A stretch of 61,310 nt of DNA, taken from the IMG/VR virus record IMGVR_UViG_3300009506_001467, positions 1 to 61,310 of that record. One strand, written 5' to 3'. Shown piece after piece: positions 49,423 through 56,949 of this stretch. This stretch comes from a virus. The position numbers and the translations under genes are program-made. The notes under the pieces were generated by a model. It ran no database searches, was not told the DNA's origin, and saw only the letters and a program-made list of their open reading frames with translations. Within the stretch, counting starts at the first letter, position 1. Each line of letters begins with the position of its first letter.

Positions 49423-49962
49423 CTAGGCAACCTTGTTGTGCGCTGCCTGTACTGCCTCGCTCTTGCTGCGACCGTGATCCCTGTACCATCTGTAGAGCAG
49501 TGACCACTCTGCGAGCTTGCGCTCGTTCCAGCCCAGCTCAACGCCCTTGCTCAAGTTCAAGATCGCGGTTGCGTGGCGGGGACTCTTGGCGATGCGCTTT
49601 TGCAGCATCCACGAGATGAGCTCTGCCTTGTACCCATAGCTCTTGTGCTTGACCTCAACGACCTCGCCCCTCAGAGTCGCATCGATCAGATCGATGAGCT
49701 CGATCAGCGTGTCGGCGTTCTCGAGTCGTTTCTCTGCCTCGTACTCTCGGGGCTCGCGAGCTGCCCATTTTGCTTGGTGTTCTGCCTCGCGCAAGAGCTC
49801 GTGACGTTTCTGTGCGAGCTGTGCGTCCGATTCCTCAACAGATGCGATCCACGCCTCTGCTCGCTCGCCTCGAGCAGCAAAACGATCAACGTTCTGCTGT
49901 GCCCACTGTCGGTTGCTGACCAGTGCCTTGATCTCGCTCTCTACACTCATGATACTCTGCAT
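49423..49962 (-). CDS. Hypothetical helical protein, early leftward gene
   Basis: 179 residues from ATG at 49962 behind AGGAGG. Long charged helices (EYEAEKRLENADTLIELIDL) and a C-terminal HTH-like end (HGRSKSEAVQAAHNKV). No family recognised. Directly under promoter E. Confidence 0.65.
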   Translation of the reverse strand: MQSIMSVESEIKALVSNRQWAQQNVDRFAARGERAEAWIASVEESDAQLAQKRHELLREAEHQAKWAAREPREYEAEKRLENADTLIELIDLIDATLRGEVVEVKHKSYGYKAELISWMLQKRIAKSPRHATAILNLSKGVELGWNERKLAEWSLLYRWYRDHGRSKSEAVQAAHNKVA

Positions 49963-50009
49963 TGTAGCCTCCTCTGTGTGTCGTTTCTGTTTGCTCACTG
50001 TCAAGAGCC

Positions 50010-50038
50010 ATTATATCATATCTGAGATCCTTTGTCAA
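50010..50038 (-). promoter_or_regulatory. Leftward promoter E with conserved box
   Basis: Minus strand TTGACA (50033-50038), 17-bp spacer, TATAAT (50010-50015), box TGCTCACTGTCAA (49992-50004). Divergent from the rightward promoter at 50070-50099. Confidence 0.85.
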
Positions 50039-50043
50039 GACCC

Positions 50044-50070
50044 AAATTGAGACAATTCGGACAATTCCCT
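50044..50070. repeat. Three 9-bp repeats upstream of the parM-like operon
   Basis: AAATTGAGA, CAATTCGGA and CAATTCCCT run into the rightward -35. The set matches 803-829; the distance between the divergent -35 boxes is 37 bp at both sites. Candidate centromere-like or operator site. Confidence 0.7.
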
Positions 50071-50099
50071 TGACAAGAGGATCAGTGATGTGGTACAAT
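50070..50099 (+). promoter_or_regulatory. Rightward promoter of the parM-like operon
   Basis: TTGACA (50070-50075), 18-bp spacer, TACAAT (50094-50099). First ATG at 50132 behind AGGAG. Confidence 0.85.
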
Positions 50100-50131
50100 G
50101 AGCTCACTCATATACAGATAGGAGCTCAAAG

Positions 50132-50347
50132 ATGGATCAAGTACATGTCGGAGAGATCACGGTAACACGGATTCTAGGTATCACCGAGCCGCTGGCCTTG
50201 ATCTATCACCGCACAAAAAAGATCGTAGGCTACATTCTACCCGCCACCCAGGAGACTAGAGAGCTCTTGGGCATCGACCCCGAGACGGGGCAAGAGCAAG
50301 GGGAGGGACCATGCTCGCAGCACTTGACATCGGATACGGAGCAGTAA
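50132..50347 (+). CDS. Small hypothetical protein
   Basis: 71 residues; TAGGAG before the ATG. Beta-rich start (VHVGEITVTRILGITEPLAL). Overlaps the ParM-like gene by 37 bases. No family recognised. Confidence 0.6.
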   Translation: MDQVHVGEITVTRILGITEPLALIYHRTKKIVGYILPATQETRELLGIDPETGQEQGEGPCSQHLTSDTEQ

Positions 50348-51303
50348 AGATCGCATGCGGGGGCGAGCGCAGGACGTTCCCAAGTGTGACGGGATCGCCG
50401 GACTTGCATCGTTTTGGACTGAGCGCAGCGGACGAGATCATTATCTCGAACCACATCGGTCGCACGCTGATCGGGAGTGCAGCCGTGGAGCAGTCCCGGT
50501 TTGTGAGACGTGAGGAGGATCGGCGCTGGATACGTTCTGAGCAGTACACTGCTCTCTACTACGCCGCCCTCACAGAGATCAGCAGGGAACCGGCAGAGAT
50601 CACCCTGATCTCGGGTCTGCCCCTCGCGTACTTTGACGACAAGGACGAGCTGAAAGAGATCTTGTCCGGTGCGCACAGGGTCACTAGAGAGTACGCGGAC
50701 GGAGTGCGCTCGAGCTCATACGACGTACAGGCGCACATCATTCCCCAGCCGTTCGGGACGCTCTGCTCGATGGCGTTTGACAAGAGCGGATCGCCCAAAG
50801 ATACATCGTGGCTCTCGGGGACCGTGGGAATTCTTGACGTCGGCTCTCACACAACCAACATCCTCACGACCTCGAGGGGGCGAGAAGTCCCGCACGGCAC
50901 GACCTCTGTGCCTACGGGCTGCTGGGACATCGTGAGGGCGATCTCCGCTCGAGTCTCTGAGCTCTTTCCACAGCTCGAGCGCAGAGATCATGATCTGGTC
51001 AACGACATCATTGCCAAGCGAGTTACCTACCTCGGTCGAGAGTACAGCATCGAGAAGGCGATCGCAGAGGTCTGCACACCGATGGCGGCAGAGATCATCG
51101 CCACCGCCTCACAGTACTGGAACGGCGGCGCAGCTCTGGACAAGATCGTGATAACAGGAGGCGGCGCACACCTGATCGGTGAGCACGTCTCGCTACACTT
51201 TGCGCAGCACGAGCAGGTGTACATCGCTCCCGATCCTGTGTTCGCAAACGTGGACGGGTACTTGCGCTATGGGTTCTACTTGCAGAGTCAAGGAGAGGTC
51301 TAG
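50311..51303 (+). CDS. ParM/Alp-like actin-fold ATPase
   Basis: 330 residues; AGGGGAGG before the ATG. Actin-fold phosphate loops: LDIGYGAVKIACGG (residues 5-18) and ILDVGSHTTNI (about 172-182), and adenosine motif KIVITGGGAHLIG (about 277-289). This is the layout of plasmid ParM and phage Alp proteins, which form filaments that push or position DNA. A ParR-like gene follows at 51846. Confidence 0.85.
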   Translation: MLAALDIGYGAVKIACGGERRTFPSVTGSPDLHRFGLSAADEIIISNHIGRTLIGSAAVEQSRFVRREEDRRWIRSEQYTALYYAALTEISREPAEITLISGLPLAYFDDKDELKEILSGAHRVTREYADGVRSSSYDVQAHIIPQPFGTLCSMAFDKSGSPKDTSWLSGTVGILDVGSHTTNILTTSRGREVPHGTTSVPTGCWDIVRAISARVSELFPQLERRDHDLVNDIIAKRVTYLGREYSIEKAIAEVCTPMAAEIIATASQYWNGGAALDKIVITGGGAHLIGEHVSLHFAQHEQVYIAPDPVFANVDGYLRYGFYLQSQGEV

Positions 51304-51849
51304 GTGCTGGAGCTCGTCTTGCAGTGGCTTTATATGTTCGAGAAAGACCACATCAAGGTCATGAACTTTATACGGACGCTCTCAGCCTCAGATCTAGAGG
51401 AGTATGAGAGTGCTCTGCACAGAGTCTCATACCTCACAGATCTGCTCAAGACCTACCAGCAGAGGGAACTAGATCTCGAGTGGGTGAGAAAGGCGAGCTC
51501 CGAACTGAGGAATGGTTTTGTCTATCTGCTAGATCTCGGAGGGGGTCTGTACAAGATCGGGAGAAGTGATGTTCCCTATGCCCGCCTGAAAACCATGCGA
51601 AAAGAGGGAATAATCCCAGCAATAGGCACACCCGGCAAGATGGATCTGGTTCACCTCTTGTCTACCGGGGATATGGTTCAAGCAGAGACAGAGCTGCATG
51701 TCAAGTATGGAGATCAAAGGGTTGACGGAGTACCCTCTCGGGAGATCTTTGCTCTCTCTCTAGAACATGTGCGATCGTTCTGCGAAAAGGACAATTACCA
51801 GACACACAGAGAGCAAAAGATCCTACAGATCGCTATGGAGAGAGAATGA
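51304..51849 (+). CDS. T5orf172/GIY-YIG-like protein
   Basis: 181 residues from GTG directly after the ParM stop. Residues 75-150 show GFVYLLDLGGGLYKIGRSDV, then AETELHVKYGDQRVDG...SREIFALS, the T5orf172-type GIY-YIG domain. The N-terminal 70 residues are helical. Its place between parM-like and parR-like genes is unusual. Nuclease activity is uncertain. Confidence 0.75.
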   Translation: MLELVLQWLYMFEKDHIKVMNFIRTLSASDLEEYESALHRVSYLTDLLKTYQQRELDLEWVRKASSELRNGFVYLLDLGGGLYKIGRSDVPYARLKTMRKEGIIPAIGTPGKMDLVHLLSTGDMVQAETELHVKYGDQRVDGVPSREIFALSLEHVRSFCEKDNYQTHREQKILQIAMERE

Positions 51850-52133
51850 ACACGACCAAGACTCTCTACCTCAACACAGACACAGACTCCGACATTCTCG
51901 AGTGGCTCGAGTCCCAGGAGGGCAGCGTATCGAACTCGATCCGGCGCGCAATCCGCTACCTGCTCAACGCGGAGCAGCGCCAGCTCAGAATGCTCGAGCG
52001 CATCCTCAGAGAGATCAAAGAGATCAAAGAGCAAGGAATACAGATCGCTGCTCAAGAGGTAGAGCGTCCCATGGCTATAGAGATCGATCTCCCAGACGAC
52101 ATCGCCCAGGGGCTCAAGGGGCTGATCAAGTGA
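51846..52133 (+). CDS. ParR-like ribbon-helix-helix protein
   Basis: 95 residues. The segment TLYLNTDTDSDILEWLESQE and NSIRRAIRYLL fits ParR/StbB-type ribbon-helix-helix proteins that bind repeats in parC and cap ParM filaments. The remaining 50 residues are a coiled coil and an acidic tail. ATGA overlap with the preceding gene. Candidate targets are the 9-bp repeats. Confidence 0.65.
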   Translation: MNTTKTLYLNTDTDSDILEWLESQEGSVSNSIRRAIRYLLNAEQRQLRMLERILREIKEIKEQGIQIAAQEVERPMAIEIDLPDDIAQGLKGLIK

Positions 52134-52339
52134 GCGAGATGCAGAGCTTGACCATCAAGCAGATCGAGAGCTTGCTCGCAGAGCTGCGCGGTGGTAAACT
52201 TGAGGCAAGAGCGTACATGTCCAGGTATCTCACGACTCGCAGGAAACCAAACGGACAGATCGAGGTTACGATCTTGCTGTACAGCGAGGCAAGAGATCAA
52301 ACGAGATTCGAGCAGCGAGAGCTGCCACTGAGGGACTAG
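52130..52339 (+). CDS. Small hypothetical protein
   Basis: 69 residues from a GTG overlapping the ParR-like stop (GTGA); an ATG nine bases later is possible. Helix then beta (SLTIKQIESLLAELRGGKLE; GQIEVTILLYSEA). No family recognised. Confidence 0.6.
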   Translation: MSEMQSLTIKQIESLLAELRGGKLEARAYMSRYLTTRRKPNGQIEVTILLYSEARDQTRFEQRELPLRD

Positions 52340-52341
52340 AG

Positions 52342-53097
52342 ATGAGAGCACAGCAGACTAGACCACCAGCAGTATATGGACCCACAACGGGCGACGTCTC
52401 GCTCCAACAAGACAAGTTTGACCAGGTCAAGACGGTGTGGCGTCTCACCATACGCTACGCATCCGGCCGAACGATCGCCTACATCTGTGTGCTGGGCATC
52501 GTCGCCTTGCTGCTCTCTCTGTGGCGGGGCTGGGCCTTTGTGTGGTGGCTCGTACAGTGGACATACGAGGTTCTGATCTGCGTTCTGCTCGCCATCTGGG
52601 CGCACTCGTTCCGAAAGGTCTCTAGAGAGTACTACGCTGTGGCGATACGCAACCCGGCGTGGCCTCTGCCTTACAGCCAGGTGGACCCGCACCTTGCGGG
52701 TGTCACGGGGGCAAGAGACTTTCCAACGCTCGATGGGCCGATGGAGCAGCAAGAGGTCGTACACAGGTTCAAGGGCACCGTTGTGCTGCCAAACGGGGGC
52801 AGCAGGCTTGCAGAGATCGAGACGACAACGCCCGATCTCTGGCTGCGCTATGCGCAAGCACTGACGAGGCGGCTGTTTCCCGTCAAGTTCTCGGGCAACG
52901 TGGCAGAGCATGTGTTCCACATCTATCGTCCCGAGTGGCAGAGGATAGCAGACTCGATGTGCTCAAACCAGATGGCCTACAAGACGTCCTATGCAGAGAA
53001 TGCTCACGTGCACTTGAGAGAGAGCGGCAAAGAGTGGTTCCGCTCTATGTTGCGGGGAGAGATCGGGTTCAAGATACCGGAGGGTGAGAATGAGTAA
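52342..53097 (+). CDS. Two-pass membrane protein
   Basis: 251 residues. Hydrophobic segments at about 46-62 (IAYICVLGIVALLLSLW) and 66-88 (AFVWWLVQWTYEVLICVLLA). The soluble C-terminal 160 residues include TRRLFPVKFSGNVAEHVFHI. No family recognised. Overlaps the hydrolase start by 8 bases. Confidence 0.65.
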   Translation: MRAQQTRPPAVYGPTTGDVSLQQDKFDQVKTVWRLTIRYASGRTIAYICVLGIVALLLSLWRGWAFVWWLVQWTYEVLICVLLAIWAHSFRKVSREYYAVAIRNPAWPLPYSQVDPHLAGVTGARDFPTLDGPMEQQEVVHRFKGTVVLPNGGSRLAEIETTTPDLWLRYAQALTRRLFPVKFSGNVAEHVFHIYRPEWQRIADSMCSNQMAYKTSYAENAHVHLRESGKEWFRSMLRGEIGFKIPEGENE

Positions 53098-53560
53098 AGC
53101 CATCGCTCTTGCGATCGTGCTCACACTGGGCAGCTCTCGAGCAGCTCAACAGGTACAGCTTGACGATCGCTACTACATGGCGAAAGCAGTACAAGGGGAG
53201 GTAGGTGTCATGGGCGATCTGCGCTTGCAGACCGGGACGTGGATCGTCCATGTCATCCTGAACAGACAAGCGAGCAGGTGGTTCCCATCACAGATCAAAG
53301 ACGTTGTAGATCAGGGGTTCTATGGCGCAGCGACGATCGCAGAGCCCGACCCGTGGGCCTACGAGGTCGTGGACTTTGCGCTCTTGGAGCGATCCTGGGG
53401 GCTCGATCCCACACGTGGGGCACTCTTTGTCTTTGGGGGCATCGACCTGCTCGAGTGTATGGACTACTCTCTACGAGTCGGGTACGCAGAGCGAGAGGGT
53501 ACAGACTTTTCGGTCCACGTGTTCTCTACGTGGCCTTACCCAGCGGGGTGTGCGAGATGA
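53090..53560 (+). CDS. SleB-like cell-wall hydrolase with signal peptide
   Basis: 156 residues from ATG 53090 behind GGAGGGTG. Signal peptide MSKAIALAIVLTLGSSRA. The core YYMAKAVQGEVGVMG, VIHVILNRQ-like IVHVILNRQASRWFPSQIKD, DQGFYG matches cell wall hydrolases of the SleB type, with the catalytic Glu in QGEVG. Likely the endolysin; it would reach the wall through the signal peptide. Confidence 0.72.
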   Translation: MSKAIALAIVLTLGSSRAAQQVQLDDRYYMAKAVQGEVGVMGDLRLQTGTWIVHVILNRQASRWFPSQIKDVVDQGFYGAATIAEPDPWAYEVVDFALLERSWGLDPTRGALFVFGGIDLLECMDYSLRVGYAEREGTDFSVHVFSTWPYPAGCAR

Positions 53561-53724
53561 ACGATCTAATACTGCTCAGAAACACCAGCGCCTTTATGAT
53601 CCGGGTAGCAAACAAGGGCCTGATCGCACTCGGCTGCCACGATGTCATTGCCTCGAGGCGCTGGGGCCGGATCTTTGATCTCGCTGCAAAGAGGTACTAC
53701 AGAATAGCACGGCGGGTAGTGTAG
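53557..53724 (+). CDS. Small basic protein
   Basis: 55 residues, ATGA overlap with the hydrolase. Basic helical end (LAAKRYYRIARRVV). No family recognised. Confidence 0.55.
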   Translation: MNDLILLRNTSAFMIRVANKGLIALGCHDVIASRRWGRIFDLAAKRYYRIARRVV

Positions 53725-53731
53725 TATCTAT

Positions 53732-53785
53732 CCCCCGCCCCGTGTGGGACACTTTTTTCTCTCCAGGCGGGGTGGGGGAGTACCA
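53732..53785 (+). promoter_or_regulatory. Hairpin with C-/G-run arms
   Basis: CCCCCGCCCCG and CGGGGTGGGGG pair (11 bp) around about 25 bases containing CTTTTTTCTC. It lies between the small basic protein gene and the 53813 gene. Confidence 0.55.
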
Positions 53786-53812
53786 GAAACGCTCACACAG
53801 AAAGTGGTACAC

Positions 53813-54079
53813 GTGTCCGACGACTACGCAGCAGGAACGCCCGATCTGTGGCAGTACTACAACCAAGATCTCGATCTGGGAGATCTGCACGGCACCACAC
53901 AGTTCTGGAATGCCCCCGAGCCGGAGGAGACGGGGTACAACTACACGGACGGAAACGCATGCAAGATCTGCGGTTGTCGCATATCGAACGGATCGACCAC
54001 TTGCCCGGAACACGTGCGAGAGTGGCGACAAATACAGGACAGGATACACGAGCTCATCCGCAGGGCTCGATCGGGATGA
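53813..54079 (+). CDS. Small zinc-knuckle protein
   Basis: 88 residues from GTG 53813; an ATG at 53744 would add 23 residues that come from the hairpin region. Cys cluster ACKICGCRISNGSTTCPEH likely binds zinc. No family recognised. Confidence 0.6.
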   Translation: MSDDYAAGTPDLWQYYNQDLDLGDLHGTTQFWNAPEPEETGYNYTDGNACKICGCRISNGSTTCPEHVREWRQIQDRIHELIRRARSG

Positions 54080-54143
54080 TGTTGTCAGTGCTACACTAAC
54101 AGCATGTTGGCAGCTCTCGGGGGTCGATTTTACGCCTGGGGAA

Positions 54144-54215
54144 CATGATCATGATCATGATCATACCCCATAGTAGAGAACCCCCTTATGGGGTATGATC
54201 ATGATCATGATCATG
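54144..54215. repeat. 29-bp inverted repeat made of GATCAT units
   Basis: Arms 54144-54172 and 54187-54215 are perfect complements, each carrying several overlapping TGATCA units plus ATACCCCATA. The loop is 14 bases. It lies between the 54079 stop and the 54285 start and could be an operator, a cruciform or a transcript hairpin. Confidence 0.85.
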
Positions 54216-54219
54216 ATCT

Positions 54220-54252
54220 TTTGAGCTCAGAGTCCCCGCTCTCGGGGAGAAA
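54220..54252 (+). other. Small hairpin before the 54285 gene
   Basis: CCCCG-CTCT-CGGGG near 54234-54247, just upstream of the 54285 ribosome site; resembles other small hairpins placed before start sites in this genome (14811-14826, 21040-21060). Confidence 0.5.
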
Positions 54253-54284
54253 AGGCGCACAGAATGAAAAGGGGAGACAGTACA

Positions 54285-54737
54285 ATGCTACTACTCAAAG
54301 GCACAGCGATCGCGGTTCTGCTCGCTCTCGTGGGCTCTGGTCTGCTTGCGGGTGCGGGTCTGGTCATGGGCAGCAAGGGCGAGCTGCTACAGCAGCCCGA
54401 CTCAAGCACAGAGCTGATCCAGGCGCTCGTGGACGCACAGCGAGATCAAGAGATCGCTGCCGCACAGATCGCAGCGATTCAAGCCAACGCAGAGGTCCAA
54501 AAGATCGTGGAGTCGGGCCGCGCCGATGTGAACATCACAAACGCACAGACCGACGCCTACATACGAAAGCTCTACGCAGAGGGGCGGGTGGACATTGCTC
54601 TCGAGGGCCTCGAGGCGCGCCGCTCTTGGCGCACATACTTCCAGCTCTTGTTCATGCTGATCTGTATTGCAGGTGCTTTCGGACTCTGCCTGGGATTCGG
54701 CTATGCGCATGTACAGAGAGGGAAGAATCATGTGTAG
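54285..54737 (+). CDS. Membrane protein with N- and C-terminal helices
   Basis: 150 residues from ATG 54285 (GGGGAG upstream; the ATG at 54264 lacks a site). Hydrophobic segments at about 3-26 (LLLKGTAIAVLLALVGSGLL) and 122-143 (LLFMLICIAGAFGLCLGFGY), with an alpha-helical middle (QEIAAAQIAAIQANAEVQKI). Coiled-coil plus two anchors. No family recognised. Confidence 0.65.
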   Translation: MLLLKGTAIAVLLALVGSGLLAGAGLVMGSKGELLQQPDSSTELIQALVDAQRDQEIAAAQIAAIQANAEVQKIVESGRADVNITNAQTDAYIRKLYAEGRVDIALEGLEARRSWRTYFQLLFMLICIAGAFGLCLGFGYAHVQRGKNHV

Positions 54738-54876
54738 ACTAGAGATCTTGAATGCGGAGGACAAAAGGCGCTTGATCATACGGATGCGATCTTATGCGAT
54801 CGCACTCTCCGATCTACAGAATGCACACATGGCAGTACAGCGTGGAAACATATGGAGGCTGAATGATGGATGCTGA
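54730..54876 (+). CDS. Very small hypothetical protein
   Basis: 48 residues, helical (LIIRMRSYAIALSDLQNAHM). GGAAG precedes the ATG at 54730. Overlaps both neighbours. No family recognised. Confidence 0.5.
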   Translation: MCRLEILNAEDKRRLIIRMRSYAIALSDLQNAHMAVQRGNIWRLNDGC

Positions 54877-55177
54877 GACACTGGAGCGAATTGAACGAAT
54901 CACAGCTAAGGCTGACGAGCTGCGCATACAGATCCGAGATCTAGAGGCTGATCTAGAAAACGTGTACGAAGAGGATGAAGAGTACGCTGGCTATTTGCAG
55001 GCGTATCGGTCCTATTACACAGACGAACCGCTGACCATCCGTCGCTACTATGAACTGAGCGAGGAACTGGAAGTGCTCAACGGGCAATTCAAGCATTGTC
55101 CCCCGGCTCAATTCGAGGATTTGTATCAAAGATACGAACGTCGGATTCAGTACCTCGAGCGGGTACTAGCTGCGTAG
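54863..55177 (+). CDS. Coiled-coil protein
   Basis: 104 residues, a heptad-like helix (LERIERITAKADELRIQIRD) and acidic middle. The codon pattern is less like the neighbours, as in the adjoining foreign-looking stretch. No family recognised. Confidence 0.6.
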   Translation: MMDAETLERIERITAKADELRIQIRDLEADLENVYEEDEEYAGYLQAYRSYYTDEPLTIRRYYELSEELEVLNGQFKHCPPAQFEDLYQRYERRIQYLERVLAA

Positions 55178-55183
55178 CCCGGG

Positions 55184-55230
55184 TAAGACACATTATGCAC
55201 GCTGGCGCAGTGACGGTTTCTGCGGTGGGC
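55184..55230. repeat. Left copy of an imperfect direct repeat flanking a cassette
   Basis: AAGACACATTATGCACGCTG followed by GGTTTCTGCGGTGGG; the same elements recur at 56246-56287 with small changes. They bracket about 1 kb of DNA that lacks the common GAGCTC/CTCGAG words. Confidence 0.65.
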
Positions 55231-55383
55231 TGGTGGGGGCTGGTTTTGAGGTGCCCTATGGTGCCAGGTAGGGCGACGCATAGGGTGCCCTATGGGGTGG
55301 CCGGACCGGGCGTGTGGGCATACCAGAGGCCGGGGAAGTGGTTTTTCAGCTCAGAGAGCTTTCTGGAGGCTTGCGAGACATAG
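55195..55383 (+). CDS. Small ORF at the left edge of the cassette (doubtful)
   Basis: 62 residues starting with the repeated ATGCACGCTG. The middle spans repeated GTGCCCTATGG words (55250-55300); the end (GVWAYQRPGKWFFSSESFLE) looks protein-like. It stops just before the terminator at 55387. May be a gene or an accident of the repeat. Confidence 0.35.
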   Translation: MHAGAVTVSAVGWWGLVLRCPMVPGRATHRVPYGVAGPGVWAYQRPGKWFFSSESFLEACET

Positions 55384-55386
55384 AAA

Positions 55387-55411
55387 CACCCCATCCGGCG
55401 TAGGTGGGGTG
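55387..55411. terminator. Bidirectional terminator
   Basis: CACCCCA/TGGGGTG stem, with CTCTTT rightward and TTTCT leftward. It ends the rightward operon and the leftward RHH cassette. Confidence 0.7.
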
Positions 55412-55438
55412 CTCTTTAACAACACAGACAGGAGGGGG

Positions 55439-55807
55439 TTACTCTAGATTCTCAGCGACCCACTCGATCAGTTTCCCTCGGTCGTGGTCGTCAAACCACG
55501 ACGGGAGCTCGATGTCCCAGGATTCGCGGCCCTCGTCGGAGAGAGCATATTCTACCAGCTCCTCTGCGGTGCCCTCGCCTAGATTCTGGCTAATGTTGTA
55601 CGCCAGTTCGCGGAGCCAGTTGACCTGCTGTACGCGGTCGTCTGTGTCCAGTCGCCAGTCTCGATCTATTACAGTGCCCTCCTCTCGATACATCCGGTCT
55701 ACTGCCAGACGTACAATGTCGGTGCGGTTTCCGAAACCGAGTGACGAGAGCGCGTGGATTTGTCTCTCTGTGGCCTCGGTGAGCTGCATACTGACCTGTT
55801 TCGGCAT
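55439..55807 (-). CDS. Ribbon-helix-helix (CopG/Arc-like) protein
   Basis: 122 residues. The N-terminus VSMQLTEATERQIHALSSLG and RTDIVRLAVDRMYREE matches RHH regulators; the C-terminal 70 residues are acidic and Trp-rich (ESWDIELPSWFDDHDRGKLI). It may regulate promoter 56119-56147 or act as an antitoxin, but no toxin is recognisable. Confidence 0.7.
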   Translation of the reverse strand: MPKQVSMQLTEATERQIHALSSLGFGNRTDIVRLAVDRMYREEGTVIDRDWRLDTDDRVQQVNWLRELAYNISQNLGEGTAEELVEYALSDEGRESWDIELPSWFDDHDRGKLIEWVAENLE

Positions 55808-55855
55808 TGTGTTCTCCTGGCCGGGATTGCGGCTCCCGGCGGGCCGTTGGGTGAG

Positions 55856-56077
55856 TTAGTTGTCTCGAAATGCGATGAGCAGCTCCTCGTTGGTGACTCC
55901 GTGGAGGACATCTGTGTTCTCGATGATGGCAATCTGTCCGTCCACAATTTTGCCTACCGGGAATGAGTGGTTTTTGGTGCGGCTGCTCTGACCCCCGACG
56001 AATACCCAGCCCGTCTGTCCGTTCTGGAACATTTTGTAGCTCGTGTACCGGATTTTGATCGTTTTGTTCGTGTTCAT
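55856..56077 (-). CDS. Small hypothetical protein of the RHH cassette
   Basis: 73 residues; AGGAG in its leader. Beta-rich (IKIRYTSYKMFQNGQTGWVF), SH3-like composition. No family recognised. First gene under promoter 56119-56147. Confidence 0.65.
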   Translation of the reverse strand: MNTNKTIKIRYTSYKMFQNGQTGWVFVGGQSSRTKNHSFPVGKIVDGQIAIIENTDVLHGVTNEELLIAFRDN

Positions 56078-56118
56078 TGTTTTCTCCTGTCTGTGTAGTG
56101 GTTGTTTATCCTGACTGT

Positions 56119-56147
56119 ATTATATACGATTTTCGTACATTTGACAA
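56119..56147 (-). promoter_or_regulatory. Promoter of the RHH cassette with dyad operator
   Basis: Minus strand TTGTCA (56142-56147), 17-bp spacer, TATAAT (56119-56124). The dyad TACGA-TTT-TCGTA lies between the two boxes, a likely autoregulation site. Confidence 0.8.
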
Positions 56148-56245
56148 TATACAATTCTGCACGTTTCCATGAGTTTTCTTTGAGTTTACGCATAGAGGAT
56201 TGAACAATTCTACAACGTTTGGATTGACCTGCGTTTTAGGCAGGA

Positions 56246-56287
56246 TAAGACACACATTATGCACGCTGATGGTTTCTGCGGTGGGGC
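56246..56287. repeat. Right copy of the imperfect direct repeat
   Basis: Matches 55184-55230, including the in-frame ATGCACGCTG. The familiar base pattern of the phage resumes just after it, near 56300. Confidence 0.65.
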
Positions 56288-56579
56288 TCTGCGGGTTTTT
56301 CTGCACTTGTGCGCAGAGACGATCGAGTTCAACGATCGCCCCGATCACTGGGAGAGCTCGATCATCCCTCATGCGGCTCGCTACAACATTCAAGAGATGC
56401 GCCACGCTCTCGCACACGTTCAGCTCTCTCTACTCTGTATGGCGCAGCTCATGGGCGAGATGGCGGGCAAGCCCTATAACATAGTAGAATGGGCGCTCAC
56501 TCTCTCCTCAGGAGAGGACGTCTCTCGAGGTGTGCGAGTGCGCAGAGAGATCGAGGACACATGCCAAGAAAGCTCTTGA
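56259..56579 (+). CDS. Hypothetical protein, possibly with a replaced N-terminus
   Basis: 106 residues. The first 12 come from the repeat; from about 18 on, composition is like the rest of the phage (HWESSIIPHAARYNIQEMRH, AQLMGEMAGKPYNIVEWA). Its original 5' end may have been lost or swapped in the cassette insertion. No family recognised. Confidence 0.55.
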   Translation: MHADGFCGGALRVFLHLCAETIEFNDRPDHWESSIIPHAARYNIQEMRHALAHVQLSLLCMAQLMGEMAGKPYNIVEWALTLSSGEDVSRGVRVRREIEDTCQESS

Positions 56580-56779
56580 TCGTTGAGGAGGTCACGGACG
56601 ACGATCTCATGCAGCCTTACAAGCTCCAGCAGAGATGGTGGATGGAGCAAGCTCTCAATGCAGTGCTCGATCAGAACAGTCCCAAAGCTCGAGAGCTGCT
56701 CAAGCGTCTCGACCACATGCACCTACAGGATCTCTCTCAAGCTCTGCGAGTACTAGAGAGCATTATCCAGCTCATCTGA
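56561..56779 (+). CDS. Small hypothetical protein
   Basis: 72 residues from ATG 56561, overlapping the previous gene by 19 bases. Helical (LQQRWWMEQALNAVLDQNSP). No family recognised. Last rightward gene. Confidence 0.6.
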   Translation: MPRKLLIVEEVTDDDLMQPYKLQQRWWMEQALNAVLDQNSPKARELLKRLDHMHLQDLSQALRVLESIIQLI

Positions 56780-56816
56780 GCTCACAGCTCGCTCTCACAG
56801 CTCAGCCCCACAGACA

Positions 56817-56836
56817 CAAAAAGCCCCGGAGGGCTC
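56817..56836 (-). terminator. Terminator for the leftward block
   Basis: AGCCC-CGGA-GGGCT hairpin preceded on the plus strand by a run of A, giving a U-tract on the minus strand. It stops leftward transcripts from 57405. The gap 56837-56949 has no other feature seen. Confidence 0.75.
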
Positions 56837-56949
56837 TGTGCTACACTTGCTCCCGGGACTCTTTGATCCTGCTTGCTATAGTACCACCATTATACTGCTA
56901 CACCCCTACCCCTGTCAACCGCATGACCTAGTATGCCAACCCTCACCCC

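Larger units (their letters stand above)
55423..56095. mobile_element. Two-gene cassette bounded by 12-bp inverted repeats (possible insertion)
   Basis: CACAGACAGGAG at 55423-55434 is matched by its complement at 56084-56095. Both enclosed genes run leftward against their surroundings and have different base use. The wider stretch is flanked by the direct repeat 55184/56246. No transposase or recombinase is seen, so the mechanism is unknown. Confidence 0.5.
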
